Source: Actinomycetes bacterium (GTDB lineage Bacteria > Actinomycetota > Acidimicrobiia > Acidimicrobiales > Microtrichaceae). From it: 7,664 bases of DNA. Positions 1 through 6,648 of this stretch are shown here, piece after piece. Position 1 is the first letter of the stretch; each line of letters opens with the position of its first letter. Both the position numbers and the translations under genes were made by a program. The notes below the pieces were generated by a model. That model had not been told where the DNA came from and ran no database searches. It saw nothing but the letters and a program-made list of their open reading frames with translations. Location: positions 1 through 7,664 of the forward strand of contig JAEZAI010000280.1 in assembly GCA_023427825.1 (NCBI GenBank), given 5' to 3'.

Positions 1-441
1 CGGGTGGACCTCCTCGCGTCCTCGGTTGCGCTGACGGGTCGAGTCACGTGGGCCGGCGACACGATGGTGGACGAAGGCGCCCGCTCCGCGACCCGTGCCG
101 GGTGCGACCTGCTGCTGACCCGCAAGGAGTTCGACCTGCTCGCCCACCTCGTCGGCCACCAGGGCCAGGTCCAAGGTCGCGAAGTGCTGCTCCAGGCGGT
201 CTGGTCGTCGACCGACTACAACCCGAACGTGATCGAGGTGACGGTCAGCACCCTTCGACAGAAGCTCGAGCGACTCGGTCCGCGGATCATCCACACGGTG
301 CGGGGGATCGGCTACGTGTGCCGGCCGGAGCCCGGCACCGGCGCACCGGCGTACGTGCCCGGCGAACGTCCGAGCCTCCTCGAGGACCGGCGGCGCGTCA
401 TCGCTCGACGTCGTCAGCCGACAGAGCCACTGCGGGGGTGA
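1..441 (+). CDS. Response regulator, OmpR/PhoB-type winged-helix DNA-binding domain (5' partial)
   Basis: The C-terminal DNA-binding half of a two-component response regulator, which would bind promoter DNA when its receiver domain is phosphorylated. The frame is open from base 1, so the gene probably begins upstream and the receiver domain is not visible. A GTG at position 4 is an in-frame start candidate but has no visible ribosome site. Counting from that GTG, residues about 9-34 resemble the N-terminal beta platform of the fold. 'LTRKEFDLLAHL' (38-49), the recognition-helix region 'NVIEVTVSTLRQKLE' (75-89) and 'IIHTVRGIGYVC' (95-106) are classic Trans_reg_C motifs. A basic, proline-containing tail of about 39 residues follows. 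The gene is convergent with the FAD-Rieske gene, and no histidine kinase lies on this side. The family is secure. The target genes, and whether it is full length or a stand-alone winged helix, cannot be told. Confidence 0.85.
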   Translation, partial: RVDLLASSVALTGRVTWAGDTMVDEGARSATRAGCDLLLTRKEFDLLAHLVGHQGQVQGREVLLQAVWSSTDYNPNVIEVTVSTLRQKLERLGPRIIHTVRGIGYVCRPEPGTGAPAYVPGERPSLLEDRRRVIARRRQPTEPLRG

Positions 442-528
442 GAGCTCGGCGGTCATGGACCGGGCGGGTCCGGGTACGGGGCCGCCATGGCCGACGACGA
501 CCCCCGCCCGCAGGGCGACCGACCGCCC

Positions 529-548
529 GAGCGCTGATCCGGGCGCTC
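529..548. terminator. Small hairpin between convergent genes
   Basis: The 117-base gap between the response regulator (ends 441) and the FAD-Rieske gene (ends 559) contains GAGCGC (529-534) and its exact reverse complement GCGCTC (543-548), separated by 8 bases. The position, between two convergent gene ends, suits a bidirectional terminator. The stem is only 6 bp and is followed by TT then CC rather than a run of T, so it is a weak candidate for an intrinsic terminator. The rest of the gap shows nothing recognisable. Confidence 0.3.
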
Positions 549-558
549 TTCCAGGCCC

Positions 559-2091
559 TCAGCGTGGAGGGTCGTCCCCGGGCCCGTCGTCGCCCGGCTC
601 ACCGAGCGGCCGTGTCGCCGGCCCCGCCAGCACCGAGCCGTCGATGTCGAACCGCGACCCGTGGCACGGGCAGTCCCACGTGGACGACGCGCCGTTCCAG
701 GTGACCTGGCAACCCAGATGCGTGCACGTGGCCGACCGCACGACCAGCGTCCCGTCGTCGCGCCGGGCGGCCGCCACCTTCGTCCCGTCCACGTCCACGA
801 TGTCGCCCTCGCCCGGCCGGAGCTGGTCCGCCGGCGGGGGCCGCAGCGTCCGGAGCTTGTCGCCGACCAGGTGCCGCGCGACCGACAGGTTGCCGCGCGC
901 CACCTCGGCGGCCGCGCCCGCGCTCGGCAGGTGGCGACGGGGGTCGAACGGTGGCGCCCACTCGGGGGTCCGGCCGTCGAGCTCGTCGGCGATCAGCAGC
1001 GCGGCCGCGCCGGCGTGGGTGAAGCCCCACTTCTTGAACCCGGTCGCCACGAAGCGGCCGAGCTCGGGGCGGTCCCCGTCGTCGGTGCGGCCGATCGAGG
1101 GCACGCCGTCGGCGGGCACGATGTCGTGCGCGTCCCACTCCGCCTCGATCCGCGCCACGTCGAAGTGCTCCTGCACCCACGACCGGAGATCGTCCCGTGC
1201 CGCCGAGGGGTCCCCCTCGCCGACCCGATGGCCGCTGCCGCCGAAGATGCCGATCCGCGACCCCGGCCCGAGCGGTCGGATCGACCGCACCGGGTCGTCG
1301 ATGCCGAGGTGCAACCCGGGCGGGACGTCCGTCCGCAGCGTCGCCGCCAGGGCGTGCGACATCATCGGCGACGCCTCGGCGAACTCGAACGTGGGGTCGA
1401 CGACGGGGAGCAGCGTGGCGATGACGACGGCCCCGCACGTGATGGTGCCCATGGAGGTGCGGACCTCCCACGAGCCGTCGTCGGCCCGGCTCACGTCGAA
1501 CACCCGGCAGCCGGTCGTGACCGGATGGCCCGCCTCGGCCAGGTGACGGGTGAGCCCGGCGCAGAGCGCGACGGGATCGACGGCGGCCTGCTCGTCGAGA
1601 CGCACTGCGCCGGCGACCGGGACGGGCAGCTCGTCCAGCCGGTCGAGCCACTGCAGCGCCAGGCCGGCGTCGCTGCCGAGCCGGTGCTCCTCACGCAGCT
1701 CGTCGATCCGGGCCTGGTCGGTGGTGTAGGTCGTGGCGTACGTCGTCGACCACCCGCAGTCGAGCTGCAGGCGCTCCACCGTGCGGCGCAGGTGCTCCAG
1801 CCCGCGGAGGTTGGCCGCGACGTAGCGGCGCACGCCCTCCTCGCCGTGGTGCCGGGCGACGGTCGCGAGGCCCGCTCCGTGCAGCGCCGTGACCTTTGCG
1901 GTGCTCGATCCGGTGGTGCCCACGGCGGGCCGTCGAGCCTCCACGACCTGGACATCGCGTCCCCGTCCGACCAGCTCGGTCGCCACGGCGAGCCCTGCCA
2001 CCCCGGCCCCGACCACCACCACCTCCGCGTCGGGCGGGAGGTCGTGGCGCTCCGGGGCCTGCGGCCTGGTGGCCTCCCACCAGCTGTTCAT
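559..2091 (-). CDS. FAD-dependent oxidoreductase with C-terminal Rieske [2Fe-2S] domain (YhfW-like)
   Basis: A 510-residue flavoprotein-iron-sulfur fusion. The N-terminal DAO-type fold starts with a dinucleotide-binding strand and GAGVAG (28-33), with 'EARRPAVGTTGSSTAK' (51-66) after it. The FAD domain closes near 'TGFKKWGFTHAG' (350-361). A linker leads to a Rieske domain at about 410-495: CTHLGC (456-461) and CPCHG (474-478) supply the cluster ligands C456, H458, C474 and H477. C461 and C476 are the pair that forms a disulfide in bc1/b6f-type Rieske proteins. Length and order match the family of Bacillus subtilis YhfW, a putative Rieske oxidoreductase with no firmly known substrate. No signal peptide is seen, so it is probably cytoplasmic. 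It starts 28 bases after the CBS gene, so it is probably cotranscribed. The ATG has no strong ribosome site and no better in-frame start was seen. It is convergent with the response regulator. The substrate (an amine, amino acid or alcohol, by analogy with DAO enzymes) is unknown. Confidence 0.9.
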   Translation of the reverse strand: MNSWWEATRPQAPERHDLPPDAEVVVVGAGVAGLAVATELVGRGRDVQVVEARRPAVGTTGSSTAKVTALHGAGLATVARHHGEEGVRRYVAANLRGLEHLRRTVERLQLDCGWSTTYATTYTTDQARIDELREEHRLGSDAGLALQWLDRLDELPVPVAGAVRLDEQAAVDPVALCAGLTRHLAEAGHPVTTGCRVFDVSRADDGSWEVRTSMGTITCGAVVIATLLPVVDPTFEFAEASPMMSHALAATLRTDVPPGLHLGIDDPVRSIRPLGPGSRIGIFGGSGHRVGEGDPSAARDDLRSWVQEHFDVARIEAEWDAHDIVPADGVPSIGRTDDGDRPELGRFVATGFKKWGFTHAGAAALLIADELDGRTPEWAPPFDPRRHLPSAGAAAEVARGNLSVARHLVGDKLRTLRPPPADQLRPGEGDIVDVDGTKVAAARRDDGTLVVRSATCTHLGCQVTWNGASSTWDCPCHGSRFDIDGSVLAGPATRPLGEPGDDGPGDDPPR

Positions 2092-2119
2092 GCGCGGCCG
2101 ATCGTCGGGTCCGTCGGGC

Positions 2120-2551
2120 TCAGTTGTTGGAGGGCTGCTCGGAGATGTCGCCCACCAGGTCGCCGACGCGCCCGTCGGGGAAGTTGCGCGCGATGTCGGC
2201 CTGGCTCACCGTGCCCACCAGGTCGTCGCCGTCGATCACCGGGAGGCGCCGGACGCCGTGGTCCTTCATCGTGCGGATCGCCTCCTCGATGCTGTCGTCC
2301 GCGCCGATCGTGACCACCTCGGGCTGGTCGGCCAGGTCGCGCAGCGTGGTGCTCGACGGGTCCCGCCCCTCGGCGATCACCTTCACCACGATGTCCCGGT
2401 CGGTGACCATGCCCTCCAGGTGACCGTCGCCGTCGCACACCGGGAACGACCCGAGGTCGTCGCTCGCCATCCGCTGGGCGGCGTCCGCCACGCTCAAGTC
2501 GCTCCGGAGCCACTTCGGGTCGGTGTTCATGATCTCTCGTGCGGTCGTCAT
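2120..2551 (-). CDS. CBS-domain pair protein, independent internal start
   Basis: A 143-residue protein made of two CBS motifs, a module that usually binds adenine nucleotides and acts as an energy or stress sensor. CBS1 spans about 7-64, including 'GMVTDRDIV' (47-55). CBS2 spans about 73-122, including 'VRRLPVIDGDDLVGTVSQAD' (100-119). It resembles the small stand-alone CBS proteins such as B. subtilis YhcV. The ATG at 2551-2549 is chosen because GGAGGA lies 3 bases upstream and the product begins cleanly with the usual 'REIMNTDP' lead-in. The same frame is also open upstream into the glycosyltransferase, so this product may be made alone, as the tail of a fusion, or both. It is followed after 28 bases by the FAD-Rieske gene. 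The domain call is secure; the partner and ligand are unknown. Confidence 0.8.
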   Translation of the reverse strand: MTTAREIMNTDPKWLRSDLSVADAAQRMASDDLGSFPVCDGDGHLEGMVTDRDIVVKVIAEGRDPSSTTLRDLADQPEVVTIGADDSIEEAIRTMKDHGVRRLPVIDGDDLVGTVSQADIARNFPDGRVGDLVGDISEQPSNN

Positions 2552-3565
2552 CGTTCCTCCGCTCGTCGCGTGTCGTCCGTCCCGCGCGCTACCCCGGGGA
2601 GCGGGGCGCAGAACCAGCGACCGGACCGTGCCGAGCGCCGCCCACCACGTGGCGGCGAACGGGATCGCCACCGACGTGGCCGCGAGCCCGAGCGACTCGG
2701 TCGACGCGATCGGATGACCGGCCCGGCGCTCCTGCCAGAACCGCCACCAGAGCGTCGCCCAGGCCACAGCCGGTAGCGGGGCGGCCCGGCGCGACCGGCG
2801 TGTGGCGAGGAGCCCGAGCGTCGCTGCTGCGGTCGCGACGGTGGCGAGGTGCTGTCGCAGCCGCCCCCGCGGCGCCCCTCCGACGACTCGCCAGGAACGG
2901 CCGTGGAGCCGGCGCATCAGCGCGTCGTCGGCGTTGCCGCGCTGGGCCCGCACGCACGCCCACCACGACGTGGGGCGGACCGGGTGGTCGACGGTCCGCC
3001 GCCCCACCGTCAGGCGCCCGAGCCGGCGGAGCCGCAGGGCCAGGTCCGTGTCCTCCCGGTAGGCGCGCGGGAACCGCTCGTCGAACCCGCCCACGGCGTC
3101 GAAGCACCCGCGACGGACGGCCATGTCGGCCGTGATCCACGCCGCGTCCTCGAGGCCCTGCACCGACCGCTCCCGGTCGAGCGCCGGCCGGTCGGCCGGC
3201 AGCGGCACGTGCACCCGACCCTGCACGGCCACCACATCGGCGGGAGCCGCGGCCAGGTCGTCGCCCAGCGCCCGCAGCCAGCCCGCGCGGGGGAGCACGT
3301 CGTCGTCGACGAAGCAGATCCACGGCGCACGCCCCGCGTGCGCTCCGGCGTTGCGGGCTGCGGCAGGACCACGACCTCCGGAACGGATCACCACGGCCTC
3401 GACGCCGCGGACCGCGGGCAGCGCCAGCGGGTCGGCGCCGGGGCGGCGGTCGTCGACGACGACGATCGTGCACGGGCGGGGCCCGTCGTCCGCGTCCAGG
3501 CGCTCCAGCAGCGCGGTCAGGCTCGGGCGGCCGACGGTCGGGACCACCAGGTCGAGCGGCGTCAT
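2120..3565 (-). CDS. Family 2 glycosyltransferase, reading in frame into the CBS-domain protein
   Basis: Residues 1 to about 325 form a GT-A glycosyltransferase, which moves a sugar from a nucleotide sugar to an acceptor. It shows the opening strand 'LDLVVPTVGRPS' (4-15), VVDD (36-39), the metal-binding DDD (87-89) after 'ICFV', 'AVGGFDERF' (157-165) and the acidic EDTD (171-174) expected for the catalytic base. Hydrophobic stretches at about 240-254, 262-275 and 291-312 suggest membrane association. The ATG overlaps the carbamoyltransferase stop (ATGA), which fixes the start and implies translational coupling. No stop occurs before the CBS gene, so the frame as written gives 481 residues: the transferase, then about 14 poorly coding codons (several GGA and CGA), then the full CBS protein. 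A TAG at 2591-2589 lies one frame away. Two separate genes with one lost base are as likely as a true fusion. Donor and acceptor are unknown; UDP-xylose or UDP-glucuronate made by the divergent genes is a guess. Confidence 0.8.
   Translation of the reverse strand: MTPLDLVVPTVGRPSLTALLERLDADDGPRPCTIVVVDDRRPGADPLALPAVRGVEAVVIRSGGRGPAAARNAGAHAGRAPWICFVDDDVLPRAGWLRALGDDLAAAPADVVAVQGRVHVPLPADRPALDRERSVQGLEDAAWITADMAVRRGCFDAVGGFDERFPRAYREDTDLALRLRRLGRLTVGRRTVDHPVRPTSWWACVRAQRGNADDALMRRLHGRSWRVVGGAPRGRLRQHLATVATAAATLGLLATRRSRRAAPLPAVAWATLWWRFWQERRAGHPIASTESLGLAATSVAIPFAATWWAALGTVRSLVLRPAPRGSARDGRHATSGGTMTTAREIMNTDPKWLRSDLSVADAAQRMASDDLGSFPVCDGDGHLEGMVTDRDIVVKVIAEGRDPSSTTLRDLADQPEVVTIGADDSIEEAIRTMKDHGVRRLPVIDGDDLVGTVSQADIARNFPDGRVGDLVGDISEQPSNN
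2555..2560 (-). promoter_or_regulatory. Ribosome binding site of the CBS gene
   Basis: On the minus strand GGAGGA lies just upstream of the ATG at 2551. It is the clearest Shine-Dalgarno site on this strand and lies inside the frame that runs on from the glycosyltransferase. It supports independent translation of the CBS protein rather than only a fusion. Confidence 0.7.
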
Positions 3566-5244
3566 GTGCGACCGGCGTCGAAGCACCGGGCCCGCCGGAC
3601 GAGGAACGGCCCGATCGCGAGCGCGTCGATCGGTGCAGAGCCGAAGCACTCGAGCGCGTCCCGCGGAGAGTCGACCATGGGCCGCCCGGCGGTGTTCAAC
3701 GACGTGTTCACGACCAGCGGCAGGCCCGTCCGGCGGCGGAACGCTTCGAGCATGGCGTGCACCAGCGGCTCGTCCTGGCGGGCGACGGTCTGGGCGCGGG
3801 CGGTGCCGTCCACGTGCACGACCGCGGGGATGCGCTGCGCCCAGCCATTGCGGACCCGGTGGGTGAACAGCATGTGCGGGCTCGGGACCGGACCGCCCTC
3901 GAACACGTCCTTCGCCGCCTCGAGCATGACCATCGGCGCCACCGGACGGAACTGCTCGCGGCCCTTCACGTCGTTGAGCCGCTCCAGATTCCGCTCGTGA
4001 CCGGGGTGGGCGAGCAGGCTGCGGTGTCCGAGGGCGCGGGGACCGAACTCGCTGCGGCCCTGGTGCCACGCCACGACGCCGTCGGCGGCCAGTACCTCCG
4101 CCACAGCGTCGGCCACGTCGGCGGGACGCTGGTACGGGATGGCGGCGCGTTCGAGGGTCGCGACGATCTCGTCGTCGTCCCAGCTCGGCCCGAGCGCCGC
4201 CGTCGCCATCGGGACGGGACGGTCGCCGAGCTCCGCCGCCATGTGCACTGCCGCACCGAGCGCCGTCCCGGCGTCGCCGGCCGCCGGCTGCACCCACACG
4301 TCCTCGAACGGGCCGTCCTCGTACAGCCGCGAGTTGGCGACGCAGTTGAGGGCGACGCCGCCGGCCATGACGAGCGCCCGCTCGCCGGTGCGCTCGTGCA
4401 GGGCGTGCGCGAGGTCCAGCAGCACCTCCTCCAGGCGGATCTGGACCGTGCTGGCCAGGTCCGCGTGGGCGGGGTCGAGCGAGCCGTCACCGCGTCCCGG
4501 CGGCGCGAACTCGTCCCACGGCACGTCGCGGGCTCGGAAACCCAGGCCGCCGTCGGTGCGGACGAGCTCCCGGAACCGGTCGAGGTGCGCAGGGCGTCCG
4601 TAGCTCGCCAGTGCCATGACCTTGTACTCGTCGCTGCTCCGCCGGTACCCCAGGTGGGCGGTCAGCTCCTCGTACACGAGTCCCAGGCTGTCGGGCAGCG
4701 CCTGGCGGGCCAGCACCTCGAGATGACGGCCGTCGGAGCGCCCCGCCAGGAAGGAGGTGGATTCGCCGCGCCCGTCGAGCACCATCACGGCGGACGAGTC
4801 GGACGGTGCCGGCCCCCACGCCGAGGCCGCATGCGCCACGTGGTGCGGCACGTGGTGGAAGCGGTCGCGTGGCACCTCGCCGAGTGCGGCGCAGACGAAC
4901 CGGCGGGCGCGGCGCGCGTACATCGTGCGCATGGACTCCCACGGGTCGTCGACCGGTTCGCGCGCGTCCTCGGCCGGCAGGGTCGCCGCCCCCGGCTGCG
5001 CGGCGAGCGACGGGTCGTAGGAGTACGCGACCGCGTCGAGCTCCTCGACGGTGACCCCCGCCAGGTCGAGGCACGCCCGAACGGCCGCCACCGGGAGCTC
5101 CCACGTGGAGAACGGCACCGCCTCCTTGCCGTGCTTGCGGCGGCTGAAGCGCTCCTCCTCCGCCGCCGCGACGACCACCCCGTCCCGGACCACCGCGGCG
5201 GCGGGGTCGTGGAAGACCGCGTTGATGCCCAGGACCACTGCCAT
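3562..5244 (-). CDS. Carbamoyltransferase, NodU/TobZ family
   Basis: A 560-residue enzyme of the family that makes carbamoyl-adenylate from carbamoyl phosphate and ATP, then passes the carbamoyl group to a hydroxyl of a sugar or natural product, as NodU does on Nod factor and TobZ on tobramycin. The N-terminal Kae1/ASKHA-like domain shows 'GINAVFHDPAAAVVRDG' (6-22), 'EEERFSRRKHGK' (29-40), the histidine cluster 'HHVPHHVAHA' (130-139) that carries the metal site, 'VLDGRGES' (155-162) and 'AGGVALNCVANSRL' (294-307). The C-terminal YrdC-like domain shows 'EFGPRALGHRSLLA' (399-412) and 'FRPVAPMV' (432-439). Length is normal and no key motif is missing. The ATG has GGGAGG 7 bases upstream. It is the first gene of the minus-strand block, and its stop overlaps the start of the glycosyltransferase, which suggests that the two act on the same molecule. 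The acceptor cannot be read from sequence. Confidence 0.93.
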   Translation of the reverse strand: MAVVLGINAVFHDPAAAVVRDGVVVAAAEEERFSRRKHGKEAVPFSTWELPVAAVRACLDLAGVTVEELDAVAYSYDPSLAAQPGAATLPAEDAREPVDDPWESMRTMYARRARRFVCAALGEVPRDRFHHVPHHVAHAASAWGPAPSDSSAVMVLDGRGESTSFLAGRSDGRHLEVLARQALPDSLGLVYEELTAHLGYRRSSDEYKVMALASYGRPAHLDRFRELVRTDGGLGFRARDVPWDEFAPPGRGDGSLDPAHADLASTVQIRLEEVLLDLAHALHERTGERALVMAGGVALNCVANSRLYEDGPFEDVWVQPAAGDAGTALGAAVHMAAELGDRPVPMATAALGPSWDDDEIVATLERAAIPYQRPADVADAVAEVLAADGVVAWHQGRSEFGPRALGHRSLLAHPGHERNLERLNDVKGREQFRPVAPMVMLEAAKDVFEGGPVPSPHMLFTHRVRNGWAQRIPAVVHVDGTARAQTVARQDEPLVHAMLEAFRRRTGLPLVVNTSLNTAGRPMVDSPRDALECFGSAPIDALAIGPFLVRRARCFDAGRT

Positions 5245-5251
5245 GACGGTG

Positions 5252-5257
5252 CCTCCC
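5252..5257 (-). promoter_or_regulatory. Ribosome binding site of the carbamoyltransferase gene
   Basis: On the minus strand GGGAGG is followed by a 7-base spacer and the ATG at 5244. This is near-ideal geometry and fixes the start of the carbamoyltransferase. Confidence 0.7.
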
Positions 5258-5290
5258 GTGTCGGCGTGACGCGGCCCCTATCCCGCGCAC

Positions 5291-5306
5291 CTCCGCACAT
5301 GCGGAG
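5291..5306. repeat. Inverted repeat, candidate operator
   Basis: CTCCGCA (5291-5297) and TGCGGAG (5300-5306) are perfect reverse complements separated by CA. The site lies about 47 bases from the carbamoyltransferase start and about 70 bases from the ugd start. A short palindrome between divergent genes is typical of a dimeric repressor or activator site. The two-base centre makes it a poor RNA hairpin loop, which favours a protein-binding site. No family of regulator is recognised, and a chance origin in GC-rich DNA is possible. Confidence 0.4.
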
Positions 5307-5366
5307 CGGCTCGCGACCGCCGACTGGACACGGGGACTCGGGGTAGGGCGGCGGCGCAGTCGGATC

Positions 5367-5371
5367 GGAGG
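5367..5371 (+). promoter_or_regulatory. Ribosome binding site that decides the ugd start
   Basis: GGAGG at 5367-5371 is 5 bases from the GTG at 5377 but directly overlaps the earlier GTG at 5371. Spacing therefore favours 5377 as the start codon. Confidence 0.6.
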
Positions 5372-5376
5372 TGGTC

Positions 5377-6648
5377 GTGGGCAGCAGGATCGGAGTGGTC
5401 GGCACCGGCTACGTCGGCCTCACGACCGGGGCGTGTCTCGCTCACCTCGGTCACGAGGTCGTCTGCTTCGACACCGACCGCGCCAAGCTCGACCTGCTGT
5501 CCCGCGGCACGGTCCCGATCTGCGAACCCCGACTGGACGGCCTGGTCGCCGCAGGGGTCGCGAACGGCCGGCTCTGCTGGACCGACGACGTCGAGCGCGT
5601 CGGGGACCGCGAGTTCACGTTCCTCTGCCTGCCCACCCCCTCCGCGCCGGACGGGTCGGCCGAGCTGGCGGCCGTGCAGGAGGCGAGCCGGTCGATCGGT
5701 CCGCACCTCGCCCCGGGCTCGGTCGTCGTCGCCAAGTCGACGTTGCCGGTGGGCTCGCTCGACCTGGTCCGAGGTTGGCTCGGCCGGCGGGACGTGACGA
5801 TCGCCGTCAACCCGGAGTTCCTGCGCGAGGGCTCGGCCGTGTCCGACTGGCTGTCGCCCGACCGCATCGTCGTGGGCGCCGACGACGCCGAGGCGGTCCG
5901 GCGCGTCGCCGCCCTGTTCGACGGGATCGAACGACCGCTCGTGGTGACCGACCCGTGCTCCGCGCAGCTCGCCAAGTACGCGTGCAACGCCTACCTGGCC
6001 CTGCGCCTGAGCTTCGTGAACGCGCTCGCCGACCTGTGCGGGTCGGTCAGGGCCGACCCGGCCGCCGTGCTGCGCACGATGGCGCTCGACCCCCCCATAG
6101 GGCCGCGCCATCTGGAGCCGGGGCCGGGGTGGGGCGGCAGCTGCTTCCCCAAGGACCTGGCGGCGCTCGGCGTCCTGGCCCGCGAACGCGGGGCCGACCC
6201 CGCCCTCGTCGACGTGGCCGCACGGGCCAACGACCGCCACATCGCCGTGCTGGCCGACCGGGTCCTGGACCTGGCGGGCACCGACGACGCGATCGTCGGC
6301 GTGTGGGGGTTGACGTTCAAGGCGGGCACCGACGACCTCCGCGACTCGCCGGCCCTCGCCGTGATCGACCGGCTGGCGGCGCGGGGCGCCCACGTGCGGG
6401 CCCACGACCCCACGGTGCCGGCCGGCGCGCGCCTGGTCGACGGCGTCGACGTCGTCGCAGACCTGTACGACGCGTGCCGGCCGGCCGACGTGCTCGTCGT
6501 GCTCACCGGCTGGGCGGAGTACCGGGCGGCGGACCCGTCGCGCGTCGCATCCTGCCTGTCGGGCCGAGCGGTCCTGGACACGCGGGACGTGCTCGACGTC
6601 GACGGCTACCGGGCCGTCGGTCTGCACGTGAGTGGGATCGGCCGGTGA
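5377..6648 (+). CDS. ugd: UDP-glucose 6-dehydrogenase
   Basis: Oxidises UDP-glucose to UDP-glucuronate using two NAD+. The Rossmann motif GTGYVG is at residues 9-14, 'NPEFLREGSAV' at 145-155, 'AKYACNAYLA' at 199-208 (K200 and N204 near the active site), the catalytic-cysteine motif 'GGSCFPKD' at 253-260 (C256), and the C-terminal domain signature 'WGLTFKAGTDDLRDSPA' at 310-326. The length of 423 residues is normal for bacterial enzymes. GDP-mannose dehydrogenase and UDP-ManNAc dehydrogenase are relatives, but the following UDP-xylose synthase gene makes UDP-glucose the best substrate. GTG 5377 is preferred over GTG 5371 on ribosome-site spacing; the longer form would add two residues. The stop overlaps the next gene's GTG, so the two are translationally coupled and form a two-step pathway. 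The gene is transcribed divergently from the carbamoyltransferase block. Confidence 0.93.
   Translation: MGSRIGVVGTGYVGLTTGACLAHLGHEVVCFDTDRAKLDLLSRGTVPICEPRLDGLVAAGVANGRLCWTDDVERVGDREFTFLCLPTPSAPDGSAELAAVQEASRSIGPHLAPGSVVVAKSTLPVGSLDLVRGWLGRRDVTIAVNPEFLREGSAVSDWLSPDRIVVGADDAEAVRRVAALFDGIERPLVVTDPCSAQLAKYACNAYLALRLSFVNALADLCGSVRADPAAVLRTMALDPPIGPRHLEPGPGWGGSCFPKDLAALGVLARERGADPALVDVAARANDRHIAVLADRVLDLAGTDDAIVGVWGLTFKAGTDDLRDSPALAVIDRLAARGAHVRAHDPTVPAGARLVDGVDVVADLYDACRPADVLVVLTGWAEYRAADPSRVASCLSGRAVLDTRDVLDVDGYRAVGLHVSGIGR

Larger units (their letters stand above)
5245..5370. promoter_or_regulatory. Divergent promoter region between carbamoyltransferase and ugd
   Basis: This gap of about 126 bases is the only divergent junction in the window, so promoters for both transcription units probably lie here. 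Each side has a TAGGG-containing box about 30-35 bases from its start codon: minus strand GATAGGGG (5275-5282), plus strand GGGTAGGG (5341-5348). A TGGACA at 5325-5330, one mismatch from TTGACA, sits upstream of the plus-strand box, but the 13-base spacing is too short for a standard sigma-70-type promoter. No promoter can be assigned firmly. An inverted repeat lies near the middle. Confidence 0.5.

Noticed and set aside
455..2313. Long open plus-strand frames (455-1546 and 661-2313) opposite the FAD-Rieske and CBS genes
   Set aside because: Their translations are rich in Arg, Pro, Ala and Gly with no domain motif. They are antisense shadows typical of very GC-rich DNA, and the minus-strand genes carry clear conserved motifs.
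3566..4297. Extension of the glycosyltransferase frame upstream to an ATG at 4297
   Set aside because: This part overlaps the carbamoyltransferase in another frame and translates to a low-complexity Arg/Gly-rich sequence. The ATG at 3565 overlaps the carbamoyltransferase stop and begins exactly at the first beta strand of the transferase.
3757..5346. Long plus-strand open frame opposite the carbamoyltransferase
   Set aside because: Its translation is low complexity with no recognisable domain, and the opposite strand has every expected carbamoyltransferase motif.
5433..6644. Extension of the UDP-xylose synthase frame upstream to 5433
   Set aside because: It lies out of frame inside ugd and is Arg/Gly-rich without motifs. 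The Rossmann motif of the synthase starts just after GTG 6645.
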